DNA of 64,000 nt from Mitsuaria sp. WAJ17 (GCF_014174515.1 NZ_JACJUG010000010.1:114011-178010); one strand, 5' to 3'. Counted from the first letter of the stretch, positions 27,001-38,762 are shown. Made by a program: numbers and translations. The notes: generated by a model not told the origin, from the sequence alone.

Positions 27001-28392
27001 GCGTTTCACAACAATTTCTTTGTCGAAGAGCTCCAGCACCGCATCGACCGAGGGGGTTTGCGCGCGACCGCACACGAGCACTCGCACCGGGATGGCCAGT
27101 TGGGGCATCTTCAGGCCATGGGCGGCGATCACTTCCTTGATGGCACCCTGGATGGCTGCCTTGGTCCATTCCAGTTCGCCGAACTTGTCAGCCAGGGCCT
27201 GCAGCGCCGGCCGGACGGCATCGGTCAGGTGCTGGGCCCGCTCATCGTCACTGGCCCGGACCTCGGCACCATACATGGACAGCCAGTCCGCCAGGGCGAC
27301 CGTGGTGCTGCAGCGATCCTTGAACAAGGCACACATCCGAGCCAGGCGGGCGGCATCAGGCACGACCTGACCCCGCTTACCCATCTGCTGAGCAACCAGC
27401 GCAGCCAGGCGGGCGTCATCGGCCTGCTTGATGTACTGGCCGTTCACCCACTCCAGCTTGGCGGCATCCCATTGAGCCGGGCTCTTTGACAGATGGCTGC
27501 CATCAAACCAGGCCACCAACTGCTCGCTGCTGAACAGTTCGTCGTCACCGTGGCTCCAGCCCAGTCGGGCCAGGTAGTTGAGCATGGCCTCGGGCAGATA
27601 GCCGTTTTCCTCGTACGCGGTGACGCTGACGGCGCCGCGGCGCTTGGACAGCTTCTGCCCGTCATCACCCAGGATCACCGGCACGTGGCCGAACTTGGGC
27701 AACGGCGCTCCCAGGGCCTGGAAGATGTTGATCTGCCAGGGCGTGTTGTTGACGTGCTCGTCACCTCGGAAGACATGGCTGATACGCATGTCCCAGTCAT
27801 CCACCACCACGGCGAAGTTGTAGGTGGGCACGCCGTCGGCGCGCATGATGATGAGATCGTCGATCTCCTTGTTGCCGATGGTGATCGGGCCCTTGACGAG
27901 ATCGTCCCACGTGACGTTGCCGTCCACTGGGTTGGCAAAGCGGATCACCGGCTGCACGCCCTCGGGGATAGCGGGCAAGGTCTTGCCAGGGGCCGGACGC
28001 CAGGTGCCGTCATAACGGCGCTTCTCCCCTCGCGCTTCCTGGGCGGCCTTCATGGCCTCCAGCTGTTCGGGCGTGGTGTAGCAGCGATAAGCCTTGCCCT
28101 CGGCGATCAACTGATCGACGACGGCCCGGTAGCGGTCCAGGCGCTGCATCTGATAGACGGGGCCCTCGTCGTATGCCAGGCCCAGCCAGTGCATGGAGGC
28201 CAGGATCTGATCGACCGAGTCCTGGGTGGAGCGCGCGACGTCGGTGTCTTCGATGCGCAGCACGAATTCACCGCCGTGGTGGCGGGCAAAGGCCCATGAG
28301 AACAGCGCCGTACGGGCGGTGCCCAGGTGCAGGAATCCAGTGGGGGACGGCGCAATGCGGGTGCGCACGGGAGTGAGTGCAGTGGTGCTCAT
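26986..28392 (-). CDS. gltX: Glutamyl-tRNA synthetase
   Basis: A 468-residue class-I synthetase that charges tRNA-Glu in the cytoplasm. The HIGH-type motif is in [15 protein letters not shown] near residues 14-28, and the KMSKS-type loop is KLSKRRG in [18 protein letters not shown]. The C-terminal helical anticodon domain is complete. Length is normal. The gene lies directly upstream of two tRNA-Glu genes and its start overlaps the metZ stop by one base. Confidence 0.97.
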   Translation of the reverse strand: MSTTALTPVRTRIAPSPTGFLHLGTARTALFSWAFARHHGGEFVLRIEDTDVARSTQDSVDQILASMHWLGLAYDEGPVYQMQRLDRYRAVVDQLIAEGKAYRCYTTPEQLEAMKAAQEARGEKRRYDGTWRPAPGKTLPAIPEGVQPVIRFANPVDGNVTWDDLVKGPITIGNKEIDDLIIMRADGVPTYNFAVVVDDWDMRISHVFRGDEHVNNTPWQINIFQALGAPLPKFGHVPVILGDDGQKLSKRRGAVSVTAYEENGYLPEAMLNYLARLGWSHGDDELFSSEQLVAWFDGSHLSKSPAQWDAAKLEWVNGQYIKQADDARLAALVAQQMGKRGQVVPDAARLARMCALFKDRCSTTVALADWLSMYGAEVRASDDERAQHLTDAVRPALQALADKFGELEWTKAAIQGAIKEVIAAHGLKMPQLAIPVRVLVCGRAQTPSVDAVLELFDKEIVVKRLRSF

Positions 28393-29633
28393 CAGTGATT
28401 CAAGGTGGAAAGTCCGCGCAGCAGGTCGTCGGTGATGTCGTCGAGATGCTCCAGCCCGACCGACAGGCGAATCAGCCCTTGGCCGATGCCGGCTGCCTGG
28501 CGCTGTGCTTCGCTCAGCCGGCCGTGCGAGGTAGTTGCCGGGTGGGTGATGATGGACTTGGTATCACCCAGATTGGTGGCGATGCTCAGCACGCGCGTGC
28601 TGTCGATCACATGGAAGGCCGCGGCCCGCGCGGCCTCGGGCGTGTCGCCCTTCAGCTCGAAGGACAGCACCGCCCCGCCCTGCCCCGATTGCTGGCGCAT
28701 AGCCAGTTCATGCTGCGGATGCGAGGGCAGCGAGGGATAGTAGACACGTGCCACTTCAGGTCGGGTCTCTAGCCAGTGCGCCACGGCCAGGGCCTGTTCG
28801 CTTTGGGCCTTCATGCGCAGGCTCAGCGTCTCCAGGCCCTTGAGCACAACCCAGGCATTGAAGGGCGACAGCACCATGCCGGCTGTGCGCACCACGGGGC
28901 CGAAGACGTCCTTGATCAGCTTGCTCGGGCCGCACAGGGCTCCGGCCATCACGCGACCCTGCCCGTCCATGTATTTGGTGGCCGAATGCATGATCACGTC
29001 GGCCCCCATCTTGGCGGGCTGCTGCAGCACGGGGGAGGAGTAGGTGTTGTCCACCACCAGCAAGGCCCCCACGGCATGGGCGATGTCGGCCAGGGCCTGG
29101 ATGTCGCAGACCTCGGTCAGCGGGTTCGTGGGCGTCTCGGCGAAGAGCAGCCGCGTGGAAGGGCGCAGCGCATCCTTCCATTCCTGCAGGTCGGTCTGCG
29201 AGACAAAGCTGGTCTCAACGCCGAACTTGCCGAACTCCTTGGCAAAAAGATTGATGGTGGAGCCGAACACCGAGCGCGAGCAGATGACGTGGTCACCCGC
29301 CTTCAGCAGGCCCATGCACAGCAGCAGGATGGCGCTCATGCCGCTGGACGTGGCGATGGCGGCCTCCGTGCCTTCCATGGCGGCCAGGCGGGCCTCCAGG
29401 CTGCGCACGGTGGGATTGCTGGTGCGCGAATAGGTGAAGTCCTCCGACTGCGAGAAGCGCTGGGCGGAGGTCGCGGCATCCGGCTGCACGTAGGCGCTGG
29501 TCAGGAACAGGGCCTCCGAATTCTCGCCATGCTGGCTGGGCGCGAGGGCCGTGCGCACGGCCAGGGTCTCGGGACGCAGGCCCCCGGGCAGTTGAGCACG
29601 CGCCAGGCGGCGCGCTTCCTCGTTCTGGCTCAT
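28392..29633 (-). CDS. metZ: O-succinylhomoserine sulfhydrylase
   Basis: A 413-residue Cys/Met metabolism PLP enzyme. The pyridoxal lysine is in [16 protein letters not shown], and [30 protein letters not shown] is the cofactor-phosphate loop region. It makes homocysteine from O-succinylhomoserine and sulfide in methionine synthesis. Its place after purF is the standard Burkholderiales order and supports MetZ over MetB or MetC. The ATG overlaps the purF stop (ATGA). Confidence 0.93.
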   Translation of the reverse strand: MSQNEEARRLARAQLPGGLRPETLAVRTALAPSQHGENSEALFLTSAYVQPDAATSAQRFSQSEDFTYSRTSNPTVRSLEARLAAMEGTEAAIATSSGMSAILLLCMGLLKAGDHVICSRSVFGSTINLFAKEFGKFGVETSFVSQTDLQEWKDALRPSTRLLFAETPTNPLTEVCDIQALADIAHAVGALLVVDNTYSSPVLQQPAKMGADVIMHSATKYMDGQGRVMAGALCGPSKLIKDVFGPVVRTAGMVLSPFNAWVVLKGLETLSLRMKAQSEQALAVAHWLETRPEVARVYYPSLPSHPQHELAMRQQSGQGGAVLSFELKGDTPEAARAAAFHVIDSTRVLSIATNLGDTKSIITHPATTSHGRLSEAQRQAAGIGQGLIRLSVGLEHLDDITDDLLRGLSTLNH

Positions 29634-31144
29634 TGAGCATCGCCCCCGCTCTGCAGGGCCAGGCGGGTGCGTGCCGGGCCGTCTTCCTCGTCGCCCTGGC
29701 TCTTGCGTTGAGCCTGGATGGTGGCGAAGTCCTCGGCTGATACATCGCCGGTGATGTAGTTGCCGTCGAAGCAGGACGCCTCAAAGCCCTTGAGACCCGG
29801 CTTCAGCGCGGCCACGACGCGCTTCATGGCGTCCACGTCCTGGTAGATCAGGGCGTCGGCCCCGATGTACTGGCGCACTTCCTCGATGCTGCGGCCGTGG
29901 GCGATCAGCTCTTCCTTGGTCGGCATGTCGATGCCGTAGACATTGGGGAAGCGCACCGGCGGTGCGGCCGAGGCCAGGTAGACCTTGTTGGCACCGGCCT
30001 CGCGGGCCATCTGCACGATCTCCTTGGACGTGGTGCCGCGCACGATGGAATCGTCCACCAGCAGCACATTGCGGCCCTTGAACTCCAGGCCGATGGCATT
30101 GAGCTTCTGGCGCACCGACTTCTTGCGCGCGCCCTGCCCCGGCATGATGAAGGTCCGGCCCACGTAGCGGTTCTTCACGAAGCCCTCGCGGTAGGGCTTG
30201 CCGATCTTGTGCGCCAGTTGCATGGCGGAGGGGCGGCTGGACTCGGGGATGGGGATGACGACGTCGATCTCGCTGGGCGGCATGGTCGAGATCAGCCGCT
30301 GAGCCAGGGTCTCGCCCATGTTCAGGCGGGCCTGGTAGACGGAGATGCCGTCCATCACGGAGTCCGGGCGCGCCAGGTAGACGAACTCGAACATGCAGGG
30401 ATTCAGCGAGGGACTCTCGGCGCACTGCTCGGTGTGGACCTGGCCCTGCGTGTCAATGAAGATGGCCTCGCCAGGCGCCACGTCGCGGTCCAGCTTGACG
30501 CCCGTGCCTTCCAACGCCACGCTCTCGCTAGCCACCATCACGTCACCGTTGGCGCCGTGGCCAAAGCACAGGGGACGGATGCCAAAGGGGTCGCGAAAGG
30601 CCAGCAGGCCGTGGCCCGCGATCAGCGCGATCACGCCATAGGAACCCTTGATGCGCTTGTGCACGGCGCGCACGGCTTTGAACACGGCCTGGGGCGTCAG
30701 CGGCAGTTCGCGGGCGACCTGCTCCAGCTCGTGGGCCAGCACGTTGAGCAGCACCTCGGAGTCGCTCTCGGTGTTGATGTGACGGCGATCGACGGCGAAG
30801 AGTTCCTGCTTCAATGCATGGGCGTTGGTCAGGTTGCCGTTGTGCACCAGCACGATGCCGAACGGCGCATTGACGTAGAAGGGCTGGGCCTCTTCCTCGT
30901 TGTAGGCATTGCCCGCCGTCGGATAGCGGACCTGGCCCAGGCCCACATTGCCCGGCAGCGCTCGCATATTGCGGGTGCGGAAGACATCCCGCACCATGCC
31001 GCGAGCCTTATGCATGAAGCACTTGTTGCCCTGCATGGTGACGATGCCTGCAGCATCCTGGCCGCGATGCTGGAGCAGCAGCAGCGCGTCATAGATCAGC
31101 TGGTTGACCGGCGTCTGGGATATCACACCAACGATGCCACACAT
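29630..31144 (-). CDS. purF: Amidophosphoribosyltransferase
   Basis: A 504-residue enzyme from [10 protein letters not shown], with Cys2 as the N-terminal glutaminase nucleophile. The PRPP-binding loop is [19 protein letters not shown], typical of type-I phosphoribosyltransferases. It catalyses the first step of purine synthesis (PRPP plus glutamine to phosphoribosylamine). A longer in-frame start runs into cvpA and would remove the N-terminal Cys, so it is rejected. It follows cvpA, as in many proteobacteria. Confidence 0.97.
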   Translation of the reverse strand: MCGIVGVISQTPVNQLIYDALLLLQHRGQDAAGIVTMQGNKCFMHKARGMVRDVFRTRNMRALPGNVGLGQVRYPTAGNAYNEEEAQPFYVNAPFGIVLVHNGNLTNAHALKQELFAVDRRHINTESDSEVLLNVLAHELEQVARELPLTPQAVFKAVRAVHKRIKGSYGVIALIAGHGLLAFRDPFGIRPLCFGHGANGDVMVASESVALEGTGVKLDRDVAPGEAIFIDTQGQVHTEQCAESPSLNPCMFEFVYLARPDSVMDGISVYQARLNMGETLAQRLISTMPPSEIDVVIPIPESSRPSAMQLAHKIGKPYREGFVKNRYVGRTFIMPGQGARKKSVRQKLNAIGLEFKGRNVLLVDDSIVRGTTSKEIVQMAREAGANKVYLASAAPPVRFPNVYGIDMPTKEELIAHGRSIEEVRQYIGADALIYQDVDAMKRVVAALKPGLKGFEASCFDGNYITGDVSAEDFATIQAQRKSQGDEEDGPARTRLALQSGGDAQ

Positions 31145-31221
31145 GTTCTCTTCCTCGACTTGTCGGCTTCCTGGGCTGGAAGCACTCGCTACGATACACA
31201 GGGCCCGTGCGCTTGTGGCGC

Positions 31222-31710
31222 TCAGGCCGGGATGAATTTGTTGACCGACTCCGGCAGCAGGGGGTGCAGCACCCGCAGCCCCGACTGCAGCCAGGGTGCC
31301 AGCGCGGAGCCTTGCCAGGGTTCGGATTGCGCCAGGGGCGTCATGCCCACCAACAAGGCCACCAGCAGACCGACGAACAGCCCCCGCAAGGCCCCGAAGC
31401 CTCCGCCCCCCAGGCGGTCTAGCCAGGACAAGGGCGAGGCCTGGACCAATGCCCTGACCAGCTTGGCCACCAGGCTCCAGACCACCAGGATGGCGATGAA
31501 GGCGAGCACCAGGCCAGCCGCATGGCTCAGCGCCGGGCCCAGGCGGCCCTCGGGCAGCATGCCCTGCACCACAGGCGCCAGCCACGGTGACAGCAGGTAG
31601 GCGACCAACCAGCCGGCGAGCGCAAGCACCTCATACACGAGGCCCCGCCACAGCCCGACCGCGACGGACAGGCCCAGCACGATCAGCAGAGACAGATCGA
31701 CCCAACCCAT
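31222..31710 (-). CDS. cvpA: CvpA family inner-membrane protein
   Basis: A 162-residue protein with four predicted membrane helices (residues 5-25, 30-50, about 65-87 and 104-122) and the family start [23 protein letters not shown]. CvpA was named for colicin V production and is linked to envelope stress resistance. The molecular role is unclear. Placement directly before purF is conserved. The 5' end follows the SPOR gene by 4 bp. Confidence 0.93.
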   Translation of the reverse strand: MGWVDLSLLIVLGLSVAVGLWRGLVYEVLALAGWLVAYLLSPWLAPVVQGMLPEGRLGPALSHAAGLVLAFIAILVVWSLVAKLVRALVQASPLSWLDRLGGGGFGALRGLFVGLLVALLVGMTPLAQSEPWQGSALAPWLQSGLRVLHPLLPESVNKFIPA

Positions 31711-31714
31711 CGGA

Positions 31715-32560
31715 TCAGAGCGTCAGCACCGTGCCGGACAGGCCGCCGCCCCGCAGCTTGGCGGCGGCGCGATCAGCCTCTTCACGACTGGCAAAGGGCC
31801 CCACGCGCACGCGGATGCGCTTGCCATCAGGCGTTTCGATGGCCTGCGTGTAGGTCTTCAGTCCCAGCTTCTCAACCTTGCCCCGCACGTCCTGCGCCGC
31901 CTTGGCCTCGGCAAAGGCGCCCACCTGCACGATGAAGCGCGCGCCGGCAAGCGCATCGGCCTTCCTGTCCGCCGGCTTGGGCGGTTCGCGTCCTTCCAGG
32001 AGGGCCTGGGCGCGCGCGGCGTCGGCATCGCGCTCGGGCTGCGGGCGGGCATGAGGTTTGTCCTGGGCCTTGTCCAGAGGCTTTTCCGGCGCCTTGTCCG
32101 CGACCTTGCGCGACTCGAGCTTGGCCTCGGCCTTGGGTTCAGGCTTGCTGGAGGCTTCCTTGCGAGGCTCCGGATGAGACGCTGTTCGGGGCACCTCAAC
32201 AGGCTTGGCCGGTTCGGCCACCGGCGGCGGCCCTTCATTCACGATGCCGGAGCCCTGGTCCGCGGGCGCCGCGGCATGACGCTCGGCGCTGGTGGCCGAC
32301 GCCGTGGCCGCCGGCACATTCAGGGGCGGCAGGCTGTCTTTCTTGGGGATCTCGATGGGCAGGTCTACTGGCACCGGACGAGGCTGTGTCTCGAAGACCA
32401 ATGGGAAGGCGATCACGCCCGCCGCCACCAGTACCGCTGCGCCAATCAAGCGGCGCCGGGCCCGCAGGCGCAGTTGCTGCACGGCATCTAGCCCCTCAGC
32501 CACCGGCTTGGCTGCCGTCTTGTTGTCCTCGGCACGCTTGAAGAATGACAGCAAACCCAT
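31715..32560 (-). CDS. SPOR-domain cell-division-type membrane protein (DedD-like)
   Basis: A 281-residue bitopic protein. One membrane helix is at about residues 36-57 (RRRLIGAAVLVAAGVIAFPL). A long Pro/Lys/Glu/Ala-rich periplasmic linker runs from 60 to 200. A SPOR domain occupies about 205-281 (ARFIVQVGAFAEAKAAQDV, then RVRVGPFASREEAD). SPOR domains bind denuded septal glycan, so it should localise to the division site. Gene order folC-SPOR-cvpA is the usual dedD neighbourhood. Confidence 0.9.
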   Translation of the reverse strand: MGLLSFFKRAEDNKTAAKPVAEGLDAVQQLRLRARRRLIGAAVLVAAGVIAFPLVFETQPRPVPVDLPIEIPKKDSLPPLNVPAATASATSAERHAAAPADQGSGIVNEGPPPVAEPAKPVEVPRTASHPEPRKEASSKPEPKAEAKLESRKVADKAPEKPLDKAQDKPHARPQPERDADAARAQALLEGREPPKPADRKADALAGARFIVQVGAFAEAKAAQDVRGKVEKLGLKTYTQAIETPDGKRIRVRVGPFASREEADRAAAKLRGGGLSGTVLTL

Positions 32561-32659
32561 GTGTGATGCGGCACCTTGGAGAGCCGGAGATGGACGGCGC
32601 CAGGGCCGCGTGAGACAGGCGTTGAGGCTCGGCCGGCCCGGCGGCGGGCGGGAGCAGGC

Positions 32660-34021
32660 TCAGGGCTTGGCAGCCGCTGCACCGGCCATCAGCCTGGGCA
32701 CACCGTCCTTCAGCACACCGCCCACGGTGTAGAAGGAACCGAAGACCACAATTCTATCAGCGGGGTCCGCCTCGGCAGCGGCAGCGGCGAGGGCGGATTG
32801 CGGGTCCGAGTGCTGGGCAACTTGCACGTCCCTGGGCGGTTTCAGCCCGCCTTGCGACTGCAGTGCGGCAAAACGCTCGGCCAGCGCGGCCGCCGTCGCG
32901 GCCCGGGGCAGCGGCAGGTCGCAGAAGTGCCAGCGGTCGATCAGGGGTGCGATGCGGGCAAGGATCTCGGCGAGGTCCTTGTCCGCCATGGCGCCGAAGA
33001 CAGCATGGGTGCGCGGGAAGAAGCCCATCTGGTCCAGGTTCTGGGCCAGAGCTGCGATGGCATGGGGATTGTGGGCCACGTCCAGCACCAGGGCCGGCTG
33101 GCCCGGCAGCACCTGGAATCGGCCGGGCAACTCCACAAGCGCCAGTCCGGTGCGCACGGCCTGGGCGCTGATGGGCAGCTGTTCATACAAGGCCTCGAAA
33201 ACGGCCAGCACGCCCGAGGCGTTCAGCAACTGGTTCACGCCGCGCAGCGCCGGAAAGGCCAGGCCACTGTACTTGCGCTGACGCCCCGCCCACTGCCATT
33301 GCTGGCGATCGCCGCCATAGCTGAAGTCCTTGCCCAGTTGGCGCAAGTCCGCGCCAACAGCCGCTGCATGCGCGGCCAGACTGGCCGGCGGCATGGGATC
33401 ACTGACCACCACCGGCTTGCCCGGTCGCATGATGTGAGCCTTCTCCCGACCGACGGACTCGCGGTCCGGGCCCAGATATTCCACATGATCAAGGTCAATG
33501 CTGGTGATCACCGCGCAATCGGCGTCGATGGTGTTGACGGCATCCAGGCGCCCGCCCAAGCCCACTTCCAGAATGACCAGGTCCAGCGGCTCCGCGGCCA
33601 GGCGGCTCAGGATGGCCAGGGTCGTGAATTCGAAGTAGGTCAGGGCCACCTCGCCCCGCGCCGCCTCCACGGCCTCGAAGTGCGGCAGCAGGCTGTCGGC
33701 CTCCACCGGCGCCCCAGCCACCCGGCAGCGCTCCTGGAAATGCACCAGGTGCGGCTTGATGTACAGGCCCACGCGATAGCCCGCCTGCAGGGCGATGGAC
33801 TCCAGCATCGCGCAGGTCGAGCCCTTGCCATTGGTGCCCGCCACCATCACGACCGGGACCTGGAAGCGCAGGCCCAGGCGATCCCGCAGCGCATTGACCC
33901 GTGCCAGGGTCATGTCGATTTCCTTGGGGTGCAAGCGCTCGCAGTGGGCCAGCCAGTCGTCCAGGCGCTGTTGGGCGGCACTTGCTGGCGGGCTCTGGGG
34001 AGCAGTCGGGGCGGTAGTCAT
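32660..34021 (-). CDS. folC: Folylpolyglutamate/dihydrofolate synthase
   Basis: A 453-residue Mur-ligase-family enzyme from MTTAPTAPQ. The P-loop is VAGTNGKGSTCAML, and EVGLGGRLDAVN and LDHVEYLG are family motifs. It adds L-glutamate to dihydropteroate or folates with ATP in the cytoplasm. The C-terminal substrate domain (ALVLDVAHNPHA) is complete. It sits between accD and the SPOR gene with a terminator just upstream, so it probably has its own promoter or reads through. Confidence 0.95.
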   Translation of the reverse strand: MTTAPTAPQSPPASAAQQRLDDWLAHCERLHPKEIDMTLARVNALRDRLGLRFQVPVVMVAGTNGKGSTCAMLESIALQAGYRVGLYIKPHLVHFQERCRVAGAPVEADSLLPHFEAVEAARGEVALTYFEFTTLAILSRLAAEPLDLVILEVGLGGRLDAVNTIDADCAVITSIDLDHVEYLGPDRESVGREKAHIMRPGKPVVVSDPMPPASLAAHAAAVGADLRQLGKDFSYGGDRQQWQWAGRQRKYSGLAFPALRGVNQLLNASGVLAVFEALYEQLPISAQAVRTGLALVELPGRFQVLPGQPALVLDVAHNPHAIAALAQNLDQMGFFPRTHAVFGAMADKDLAEILARIAPLIDRWHFCDLPLPRAATAAALAERFAALQSQGGLKPPRDVQVAQHSDPQSALAAAAAEADPADRIVVFGSFYTVGGVLKDGVPRLMAGAAAAKP

Positions 34022-34042
34022 GGGCGGGAGGGTCCGGAATGC

Positions 34043-34069
34043 AAAACGGCCAGGCTGGGGGCCTGGCCG
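34043..34069 (-). terminator. Rho-independent terminator after accD
   Basis: CGGCCAGGC, a 5-base loop and GCCTGGCCG form a 9-bp stem. On the minus strand it is followed by TTTT. It separates the trp-accD transcript from folC. Confidence 0.8.
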
Positions 34070-34090
34070 CAAGTAGGCGACGCTGCCGGA

Positions 34091-34963
34091 TCAGGCGACG
34101 GCGTCAGAGCTCTGGCGCTGCAACATGGCCAGTTGGCGGGCGATGGTCTCGCGCAGCTGGCGGCGGTCCACGATCATGTCCACGGCACCCTTTTCCATCA
34201 GGAACTCGGCACGCTGGAAGCCCGCCGGCAGCTTTTCGCGCACGGTGTTTTCGATCACGCGCGGGCCGGCAAAGCCGATCAGGGCCTTGGGCTCGGCGAT
34301 GACGATGTCACCCACGAAGGCAAAGGAAGCCGAGACGCCGCCCATGGTCGGGTCGGTCAGCACGCTGATGTAGGGGAGCTTGGCCTTGGCCAAGCGGGTC
34401 AGCGCCGCATTGGTCTTGGCCATCTGCATCAGGGACAGCAGGCCTTCCTGCATGCGGGCGCCGCCGGTGGCAGTGAAGCAGATGAAGGGCGTCTTCTGTT
34501 CCAGCGCCGTCTCCACGCCGCGGGCGAAGCGCTCGCCGACCACGGAGCCCATGGAGCCGCCCATGAAGTCGAACTCGAAGCAGGCAGCCACCACAGGCAC
34601 GCTCATCACGGCCCCGCCGATCACCACCAGGGCATCGGTCTCGCCGGTGGTCTCCAACGCTTCCTTGAGGCGATCCGGATACTTCTTGCTGTCCTTGAAC
34701 TTCAGGGCATCGACCGGGATGACCTCCTGGCCAATCTCGTAGCGCCCTTCCCCGTCCAGGAAGGCATTCAGGCGTGCGCGGGCGCCGATGCGGTGGTGAT
34801 GGCTGCACTTGGGGCAGACGTTGATGTTCTGCTCAAGATCGGTCTTGTAGAGCACCGTCTCGCAGGAGGGGCACTTGATCCACAGCCCTTCAGGCACGGT
34901 GCGACGCTCGGCGGCCTCGCTTTGCTGCATCTTGGGCGGCAGAAGTTTTTCAAGCCAACTCAT
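34091..34963 (-). CDS. accD: Acetyl-CoA carboxylase carboxyltransferase subunit beta
   Basis: A 290-residue subunit from [12 protein letters not shown]. The N-terminal zinc ribbon has CPSC at about 32-35 and CPKC at about 54-57. The crotonase-like carboxyltransferase core includes [12 protein letters not shown] and [19 protein letters not shown]. It works with AccA to carboxylate acetyl-CoA for fatty-acid synthesis. Position after trpA is the common betaproteobacterial arrangement. A longer upstream start reads through low-complexity sequence and is not used. Confidence 0.97.
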   Translation of the reverse strand: MSWLEKLLPPKMQQSEAAERRTVPEGLWIKCPSCETVLYKTDLEQNINVCPKCSHHHRIGARARLNAFLDGEGRYEIGQEVIPVDALKFKDSKKYPDRLKEALETTGETDALVVIGGAVMSVPVVAACFEFDFMGGSMGSVVGERFARGVETALEQKTPFICFTATGGARMQEGLLSLMQMAKTNAALTRLAKAKLPYISVLTDPTMGGVSASFAFVGDIVIAEPKALIGFAGPRVIENTVREKLPAGFQRAEFLMEKGAVDMIVDRRQLRETIARQLAMLQRQSSDAVA

Positions 34964-35054
34964 GGGCAGACTCCTTCGTCTCAGGTCTCGTTGTCGGGCA
35001 CCGCGCGGCCTTTTGGGTCGTGGGGCACCGGGTGCAACAGGGGCTTCAGCGGTT

Positions 35055-35864
35055 TCAGCTGCGAGGCAAGGCGTCCAGCGCCTCGCGGATCTCGCGGATG
35101 AAGGCCGCCCCCGTGGAGGGCACATTATCGCGTGCTTCGACCTCCAGCAGCTGAACCAGGCGGGAACCGATCACCACGGCATCGGAAACCCGCGCCACGG
35201 CCTGGGCGCTGGCGGCATCGCGGATGCCGAATCCCACCCCTACCGGCACCGAGACCTGCGCCCGGATGCGCGGCACCATGCGAGCCACGGCCTCCGTGTC
35301 CAGGTGCCCTGCCCCGGTCACGCCTTTCAGCGAGACGTAGTAGACATAGCCACTGGCCACCTTGCCGACGCTGGCCATGCGCGCATCCGTGGACGTGGGC
35401 GCCAGCAGGAAGATGGGATCCAGCCCGGCGGCCTTCATCAGCCCGGCGAAGGCCTCGCATTCCTCGGGCGGGTAGTCGACGATCAGCACACCATCCACGC
35501 CGGCCGCCTTGGCATCGGTCACGAAAGCCGCTTGGCCGTAGCGCTCCACCGGGTTGGCATAGCCCATCAGGACCACGGGCGTCTGGGCATCCTGCTCTCG
35601 AAAGGCCCGCACATAGGCCAGCACCTGCTTCAGGCCGATACCGTGCGCCAACGCGCGTTCGGCCGCCTTCTGGATCACGGGGCCATCTGCCATGGGGTCG
35701 GAGAATGGCACGCCCAGCTCGATGACGTCGGCACCGGCGCGGGCCATGGCCAGCATCAGCTCGACCGTGCAGTCCGGGTAGGGATCGCCAGCCGTCACAT
35801 AGGGAATGAGTGCCTTGCGGCCCTGCTCGGCCAGTCGGGCGAAGGTGGCTTGGATGCGGCTCAT
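35055..35864 (-). CDS. trpA: Tryptophan synthase alpha subunit
   Basis: A 269-residue TIM barrel. The catalytic Glu is in [16 protein letters not shown] and the Asp in [10 protein letters not shown]. The phosphate-binding loop is [13 protein letters not shown]. It cleaves indole-3-glycerol phosphate and passes indole to TrpB. The ATG overlaps the trpB stop (ATGA), consistent with coupled subunit synthesis. Confidence 0.97.
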   Translation of the reverse strand: MSRIQATFARLAEQGRKALIPYVTAGDPYPDCTVELMLAMARAGADVIELGVPFSDPMADGPVIQKAAERALAHGIGLKQVLAYVRAFREQDAQTPVVLMGYANPVERYGQAAFVTDAKAAGVDGVLIVDYPPEECEAFAGLMKAAGLDPIFLLAPTSTDARMASVGKVASGYVYYVSLKGVTGAGHLDTEAVARMVPRIRAQVSVPVGVGFGIRDAASAQAVARVSDAVVIGSRLVQLLEVEARDNVPSTGAAFIREIREALDALPRS

Positions 35865-37159
35865 TGCGCACCTCCCTTCGCGGGCAGGTTGACAAGCACG
35901 GCGTCAGCACCCTTCACCGATTGGCCGCGGCAGGAGGGGCGACAGTAGAAGTCTGCCTTGGACAGATCGGCCACGGTGCCGATGTCCTTGTCACCCCGGC
36001 CGGAAAGGTTGACGAGGATGTGCTGGTCCGGTCGCAGGGTCGGCGCCAGCTTCATGGCGTGGGCCACAGCATGGCTGGATTCCAGCGCAGGAATGATGCC
36101 CTCGGTGCGGCACAGGCGATGGAAGGCGTCCAGGGCTTCCTGGTCGGTGATGCCCACGTATTCGGCGCGGCCGATGTCCTTCAGGTAGGCATGCTCGGGG
36201 CCCACACCGGGATAGTCCAGGCCGGCGGAGACGGAGTGCGTCTCGATGATCTGGCCGTTCTCGTCCTGCAGCAGGTAGGTGCGGTTGCCGTGCAGCACGC
36301 CGGGGCTGCCCAGGCTCAGCGTGGCGGCGTGCTTGCGCCCATCCAGGCCTTCGCCTGCCGCCTCGACGCCGATCAGGCGCACCTGCTCATGCGGGATGTA
36401 GGGATAGAAGATGCCGATGGCATTCGAGCCCCCGCCCACGCAGGCCACGACGGCATCCGGCTGGCGGCCGATCATGGGGGGCATCTGCTCCAGGCACTCG
36501 TCACCGATGATGCGCTGGAAGTCGCGAACCATCATGGGATAGGGGTGCGGGCCGGCCACGGTGCCGATGATGTAGAAGGTCGATTCGACGTTGGTGACCC
36601 AGTCACGCATGGCCTCGTTGAGGGCGTCCTTGAGGGTCTTGGAGCCAGAGTCCACCGGCACCACGGTGGCGCCCAGCAGTTTCATGCGGTAGACATTGGG
36701 CGACTGCCGTTTGACGTCCTCGCTGCCCATGTAGACCACGCATTCCATGCCGTAGCGGGCACAGATGGTGGCCGTGGCCACGCCATGCTGGCCTGCACCG
36801 GTCTCGGCAATGATGCGCTTCTTGCCCATGCGCCGCGCCAGCAGCGCCTGGCCGATGGTGTTGTTCACCTTGTGGGCGCCGGTGTGGTTGAGGTCCTCGC
36901 GCTTCAGGTAGATCTGGGCACCGCCCAGCTCACGGCTGAGGCGGTCGGCGTGGTAGATGGGGCTTGGACGCCCCACGAAATGGGCCAGCTCCTTCTTGAA
37001 CTCGGCGATGAAGTCCGGGTCCTGGCTGTAGCGGGCGTAGGCCTCGTTGAGCTCATCCAGGGCATGGACCAGGGTCTCGGCGACGAAGCGGCCGCCGTAG
37101 ACCTGACCGTTCACGGGCCCGAAATGCCCGCGGGCATCCGGCATGTTGTACTTTGACAT
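35861..37159 (-). CDS. trpB: Tryptophan synthase beta subunit
   Basis: A 432-residue PLP enzyme from [11 protein letters not shown]. The cofactor lysine is in [18 protein letters not shown], and the phosphate cup is [10 protein letters not shown]. After the usual family end ([13 protein letters not shown]) there is an extra tail of about 32 residues with two cysteines ([10 protein letters not shown]), a lineage feature I recall from related Burkholderiales. It condenses indole with serine. The start at 37,159 was chosen over an upstream in-frame codon because it fits family length. Confidence 0.97.
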   Translation of the reverse strand: MSKYNMPDARGHFGPVNGQVYGGRFVAETLVHALDELNEAYARYSQDPDFIAEFKKELAHFVGRPSPIYHADRLSRELGGAQIYLKREDLNHTGAHKVNNTIGQALLARRMGKKRIIAETGAGQHGVATATICARYGMECVVYMGSEDVKRQSPNVYRMKLLGATVVPVDSGSKTLKDALNEAMRDWVTNVESTFYIIGTVAGPHPYPMMVRDFQRIIGDECLEQMPPMIGRQPDAVVACVGGGSNAIGIFYPYIPHEQVRLIGVEAAGEGLDGRKHAATLSLGSPGVLHGNRTYLLQDENGQIIETHSVSAGLDYPGVGPEHAYLKDIGRAEYVGITDQEALDAFHRLCRTEGIIPALESSHAVAHAMKLAPTLRPDQHILVNLSGRGDKDIGTVADLSKADFYCRPSCRGQSVKGADAVLVNLPAKGGAQ

Positions 37160-37203
37160 GATGGTTCTCTCTTCAGGGGCCGAGCCACCCATCCCGGGCG
37201 GAC

Positions 37204-37845
37204 TCAGCCAGCATCTTCAAGGCGGGCGTCCGCTTCACGGACAGCCTCGCAGAACTGACGCATCAGCAGCGGGTTCTTGAGGCCCTTGGCCTCCTCCACC
37301 CCGGAGCTGACGTCAACGGCCCAGGGCCGGGCGCGAAGAATCCCTTCGATCACATTTCCGGCATGCAACCCACCAGACAAAACGACTGGAGAGGGCACGT
37401 TTCGAGGAAGCAGTGACCAATCGAAGACCTTTCCACCACCACCATAGCCATCGACGTGGGCGTCAACGAGTATGGCCTGGGCGCTAGAGAACTGTTGGGC
37501 GAAGTCTAGCAAATCAAAACCGGGGCTCATGCGAGCCGCGCGGAAATAGGGGCGTGCCAGGCGCTCGCACTGCTGCGGTGTCTCATCGCCATGGAACTGC
37601 AGCAGCATGTTCGGCAGCGCCGCCATGGCCTCGGCCAGCAACTCGTCACTGGCGTTGACGAAGAGGCCCACGGGTGTGACGAAAGGCGGCAGGCGCCGGG
37701 CAAGCTCGGCCGCACGCAGCGGGCTCACGTGGCGGGGGCTCTTCTCGTAGAAGACAAAACCGATGGCATCTGCCCCAGCCTGGACGGCGAAGTCCAGGTC
37801 CTGTTCGCGGGTCAGGCCGCAGATCTTGATGCGTGTTCGGGTCAT
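37204..37845 (-). CDS. trpF: Phosphoribosylanthranilate isomerase
   Basis: A 213-residue TIM-barrel enzyme from [16 protein letters not shown], where the Cys in KICG is the general base. [16 protein letters not shown] near the end contains the conserved Asp and the phosphate loop. It isomerises phosphoribosylanthranilate in tryptophan synthesis. It is the first trp gene of the trpF-trpB-trpA-accD run, 34 bp after truA. Confidence 0.96.
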   Translation of the reverse strand: MTRTRIKICGLTREQDLDFAVQAGADAIGFVFYEKSPRHVSPLRAAELARRLPPFVTPVGLFVNASDELLAEAMAALPNMLLQFHGDETPQQCERLARPYFRAARMSPGFDLLDFAQQFSSAQAILVDAHVDGYGGGGKVFDWSLLPRNVPSPVVLSGGLHAGNVIEGILRARPWAVDVSSGVEEAKGLKNPLLMRQFCEAVREADARLEDAG

Positions 37846-37879
37846 GGCTGATCTCCCAGGCTGGACCGCGGCGCCGGCC

Positions 37880-38668
37880 TCACGGCAGCCAATCCATGGC
37901 TGCCGTGCGCTCCGGCAGGCCCAGAGGGGCATCGTAGTACGGGCCGAGGAAGTACAGCCCTGCCGGCGAGAAGGTGGGCGCTGCCGCCTGTCGGCTGCGC
38001 GCGGCCAGCACCTCGGCCATCCACTCGGGCGCCTTCAGGCCACTGCCCACTGTGATCAGGCAGCCCATGATGTTGCGCACCATGTGGTGCAGGAAGGCAG
38101 AGGCGTCGAACTCGAAGCGCCAGTAGGCGCCGCGGCGGTGGATGTCGATGGCGCGCAGCACCTTCACGGGCGAGTTGGCCTGGCATTGCACCGAGCGGAA
38201 GGAGGAGAAGTCATGCTCGCCCAGCAGGTGCTGCACGGCGGCTCGCATGGCATCCCCGTCGAGCGGACGGAACACCCAGCCGCAGGCCCCGCTCTCGATG
38301 GCCGGCCGCACAGCGGACTCCAGCAGCAAATAGGCATAGCGCCGCCCACGGGCGTGGTTGCGGGCGTGGAAGTCGGCCCCCGGGAAGGCACACCACTGGG
38401 TGGCGATGTCGGGCGGAAGGTAGCGGTTGGTCCCGCGCACCCAGGAAAAGGGCTCGCGGACAGCCTGGGTGTCGAAGTGCACGACCTGGTTGAGCCCGTG
38501 CACACCCGTGTCCGTGCGACCGGCGCAGATGGTGCGGATGGGCGCATCGGCAAACTGGGACAGCGCTTTCTCCAGGGCATCCTGCACGGTGCGGCCATTG
38601 GGTTGCGATTGCCAGCCCAGGTAGCCGTCTCCGCGATAACTGACCCCCAGGGCCACACGCTGCGTCAT
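37880..38668 (-). CDS. truA: tRNA pseudouridine(38-40) synthase
   Basis: A 262-residue pseudouridine synthase. The catalytic Asp is in CAGRTDTGVHGLNQVVHFDT, the TruA signature. It modifies positions 38-40 in the anticodon stem of several tRNAs. Length is normal. It lies between fimV and the trp genes, the standard order, after the fimV terminator. Confidence 0.96.
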   Translation of the reverse strand: MTQRVALGVSYRGDGYLGWQSQPNGRTVQDALEKALSQFADAPIRTICAGRTDTGVHGLNQVVHFDTQAVREPFSWVRGTNRYLPPDIATQWCAFPGADFHARNHARGRRYAYLLLESAVRPAIESGACGWVFRPLDGDAMRAAVQHLLGEHDFSSFRSVQCQANSPVKVLRAIDIHRRGAYWRFEFDASAFLHHMVRNIMGCLITVGSGLKAPEWMAEVLAARSRQAAAPTFSPAGLYFLGPYYDAPLGLPERTAAMDWLP

Positions 38669-38762
38669 CGAATCGTCCTCACAGGAAATGCCGGGCCAGC
38701 CGCCCCGCGCATGCCGCCAACAGGAACCGCAGGCCCGGCACCGGGGTCAGGTCTTGCGGCCA